Assembly (NCBI GenBank): GCA_017444165.1
Contig: JAFSXH010000189.1
Location: 1-6,812, forward strand
Length of the DNA: 6,812 nucleotides
Direction: 5' to 3'
From: a bacterium
Lineage (GTDB): Bacteria; Vulcanimicrobiota; Xenobia; Xenobiales; Xenobiaceae
The position numbers and the translations under genes are program-made. Shown here piece after piece: positions 6,282 through 6,812 of the stretch. Every line of letters begins with the position of its first letter. Positions within the stretch are counted from its first letter, which is position 1. Under the pieces are notes generated by a model. It was not told the DNA's origin, searched no databases, and saw nothing but the letters and a program-made list of their open reading frames with translations.

Positions 6282-6812
6282 GTGAAATATAACTATGGAT
6301 TTACAACCTTGTTATTATCCGGTGCGCTGTTTTTAACGGGAGCTGGATGTTCGGATAGTGGTAATAGTAATGCTTATTTTACTTCAGATTCTACTGAAAT
6401 TGTTAATGGTGAATCTGCCAAACTTGAAGTAACTCTAAAAAACCTGGATTACCAGCGTCTAGTTGATAAGCAACACAATTTAGAAATATACTTGTACGAT
6501 GATAAGCTGGAAAACTGCTATAAAAAGACTTTCAAACAGAACGAAATATCCAAGAATGTGATAACTCTCAGTGATATACCGTTAGACTCCAGATTTTTAG
6601 TGGCTGTATCGAGAGATAAACACGATAATATTGTTGCTATAAGTGACAGTACTACAATAGAATTGTTAGCTGGGGCGGTGACAAAGATAAATGAGCTTGA
6701 TTTAAATGAGTCTTCCGCTGAATTAAATAATCTCGTTGCTTCTATTACTCTCAATAACGATCAACCCCTGAAGACAAAAATAGGTGGCGATGTCAGCGTC
6801 AACGCGGAAGCT
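6282..6812 (+). CDS. Hypothetical lipoprotein, 3'-truncated by the window
   Basis: I do not recognise this protein. The frame is open to the last base, giving 177 residues. The start is GTG at 6282, with GGAG at 6268-6271 and a 10-nt gap; no in-frame ATG gives a signal peptide. The N-terminus is a short lipoprotein signal: Lys2, a hydrophobic core at about 7-18, then the lipobox GAGC with Cys23. Gly at -3 is less usual than Leu, but the stretch fits the general lipobox pattern. After Cys23 comes a Ser/Asn/Asp-rich spacer. Then come alternating polar and hydrophobic stretches (for example KLEVTL, NLEIYLYDD, TTIELLAGAV and SITLNND) that look like beta-strands, perhaps an Ig-like or other beta-sandwich fold. 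Asp+2 (Ser in fact follows the Cys) gives no inner-membrane retention signal of the E. coli type. The gene is more A+T-rich than the pump genes and has its own promoter region, so a role in efflux is not implied. Confidence 0.8.
   Translation, partial: MKYNYGFTTLLLSGALFLTGAGCSDSGNSNAYFTSDSTEIVNGESAKLEVTLKNLDYQRLVDKQHNLEIYLYDDKLENCYKKTFKQNEISKNVITLSDIPLDSRFLVAVSRDKHDNIVAISDSTTIELLAGAVTKINELDLNESSAELNNLVASITLNNDQPLKTKIGGDVSVNAEA

Noticed and set aside
6518..6754. Minus-strand ORF of 78 codons opposite the lipoprotein gene
   Set aside because: It overlaps a better-supported forward gene with a signal peptide and ribosome site, and its product shows no family features.

Overview
The window comes from a diderm (Gram-negative-type) bacterium. 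It encodes parts of a pump that spans two membranes, and two proteins carry lipoprotein signal peptides. I cannot place it in a phylum. The pump proteins belong clearly to the AcrA/AcrB/TolC families but are divergent. Base composition of the pump genes is balanced (roughly half G+C by eye), while the last 750 bases are visibly richer in A+T.

Layout: (1) 1-1119 is the 3' part of a TolC/OprM-type outer-membrane factor, whose 5' end lies outside the window. (2) 1149-2555 is a lipoprotein-type periplasmic adaptor (AcrA/MexA family). (3) 2556-2688 is a 133-nt intercistronic gap with three consecutive predicted hairpins; the last one covers part of the Shine-Dalgarno of the next gene. (4) 2689-6000 is a full-length HAE-1 RND inner-membrane permease (AcrB/MexB family) with a TTG start and a long, highly charged C-terminal tail. 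(5) 6025-6062 is a strong intrinsic terminator that closes the operon. (6) 6063-6281 is an A+T-rich gap with a candidate promoter and short direct repeats. (7) 6282 to the window edge is the 5' part of an unrecognised lipoprotein gene with a GTG start.

The first three genes lie on one strand in the order outer-membrane factor, adaptor, permease, and end at one terminator. Together they should form a complete proton-driven tripartite efflux pump. The permease takes substrate from the periplasm or inner-membrane leaflet, the adaptor bridges, and the TolC-like channel vents to the outside. No regulator is visible, so substrate and inducer are unknown.

I do not see an undescribed system here; it is a recognisable RND efflux operon. 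The points worth a second look are the structured leader in front of the TTG-started permease, the loss of the phenylalanine-rich drug pocket known from AcrB, the lengthened adaptor hairpin, the permease tail, and the unknown lipoprotein.
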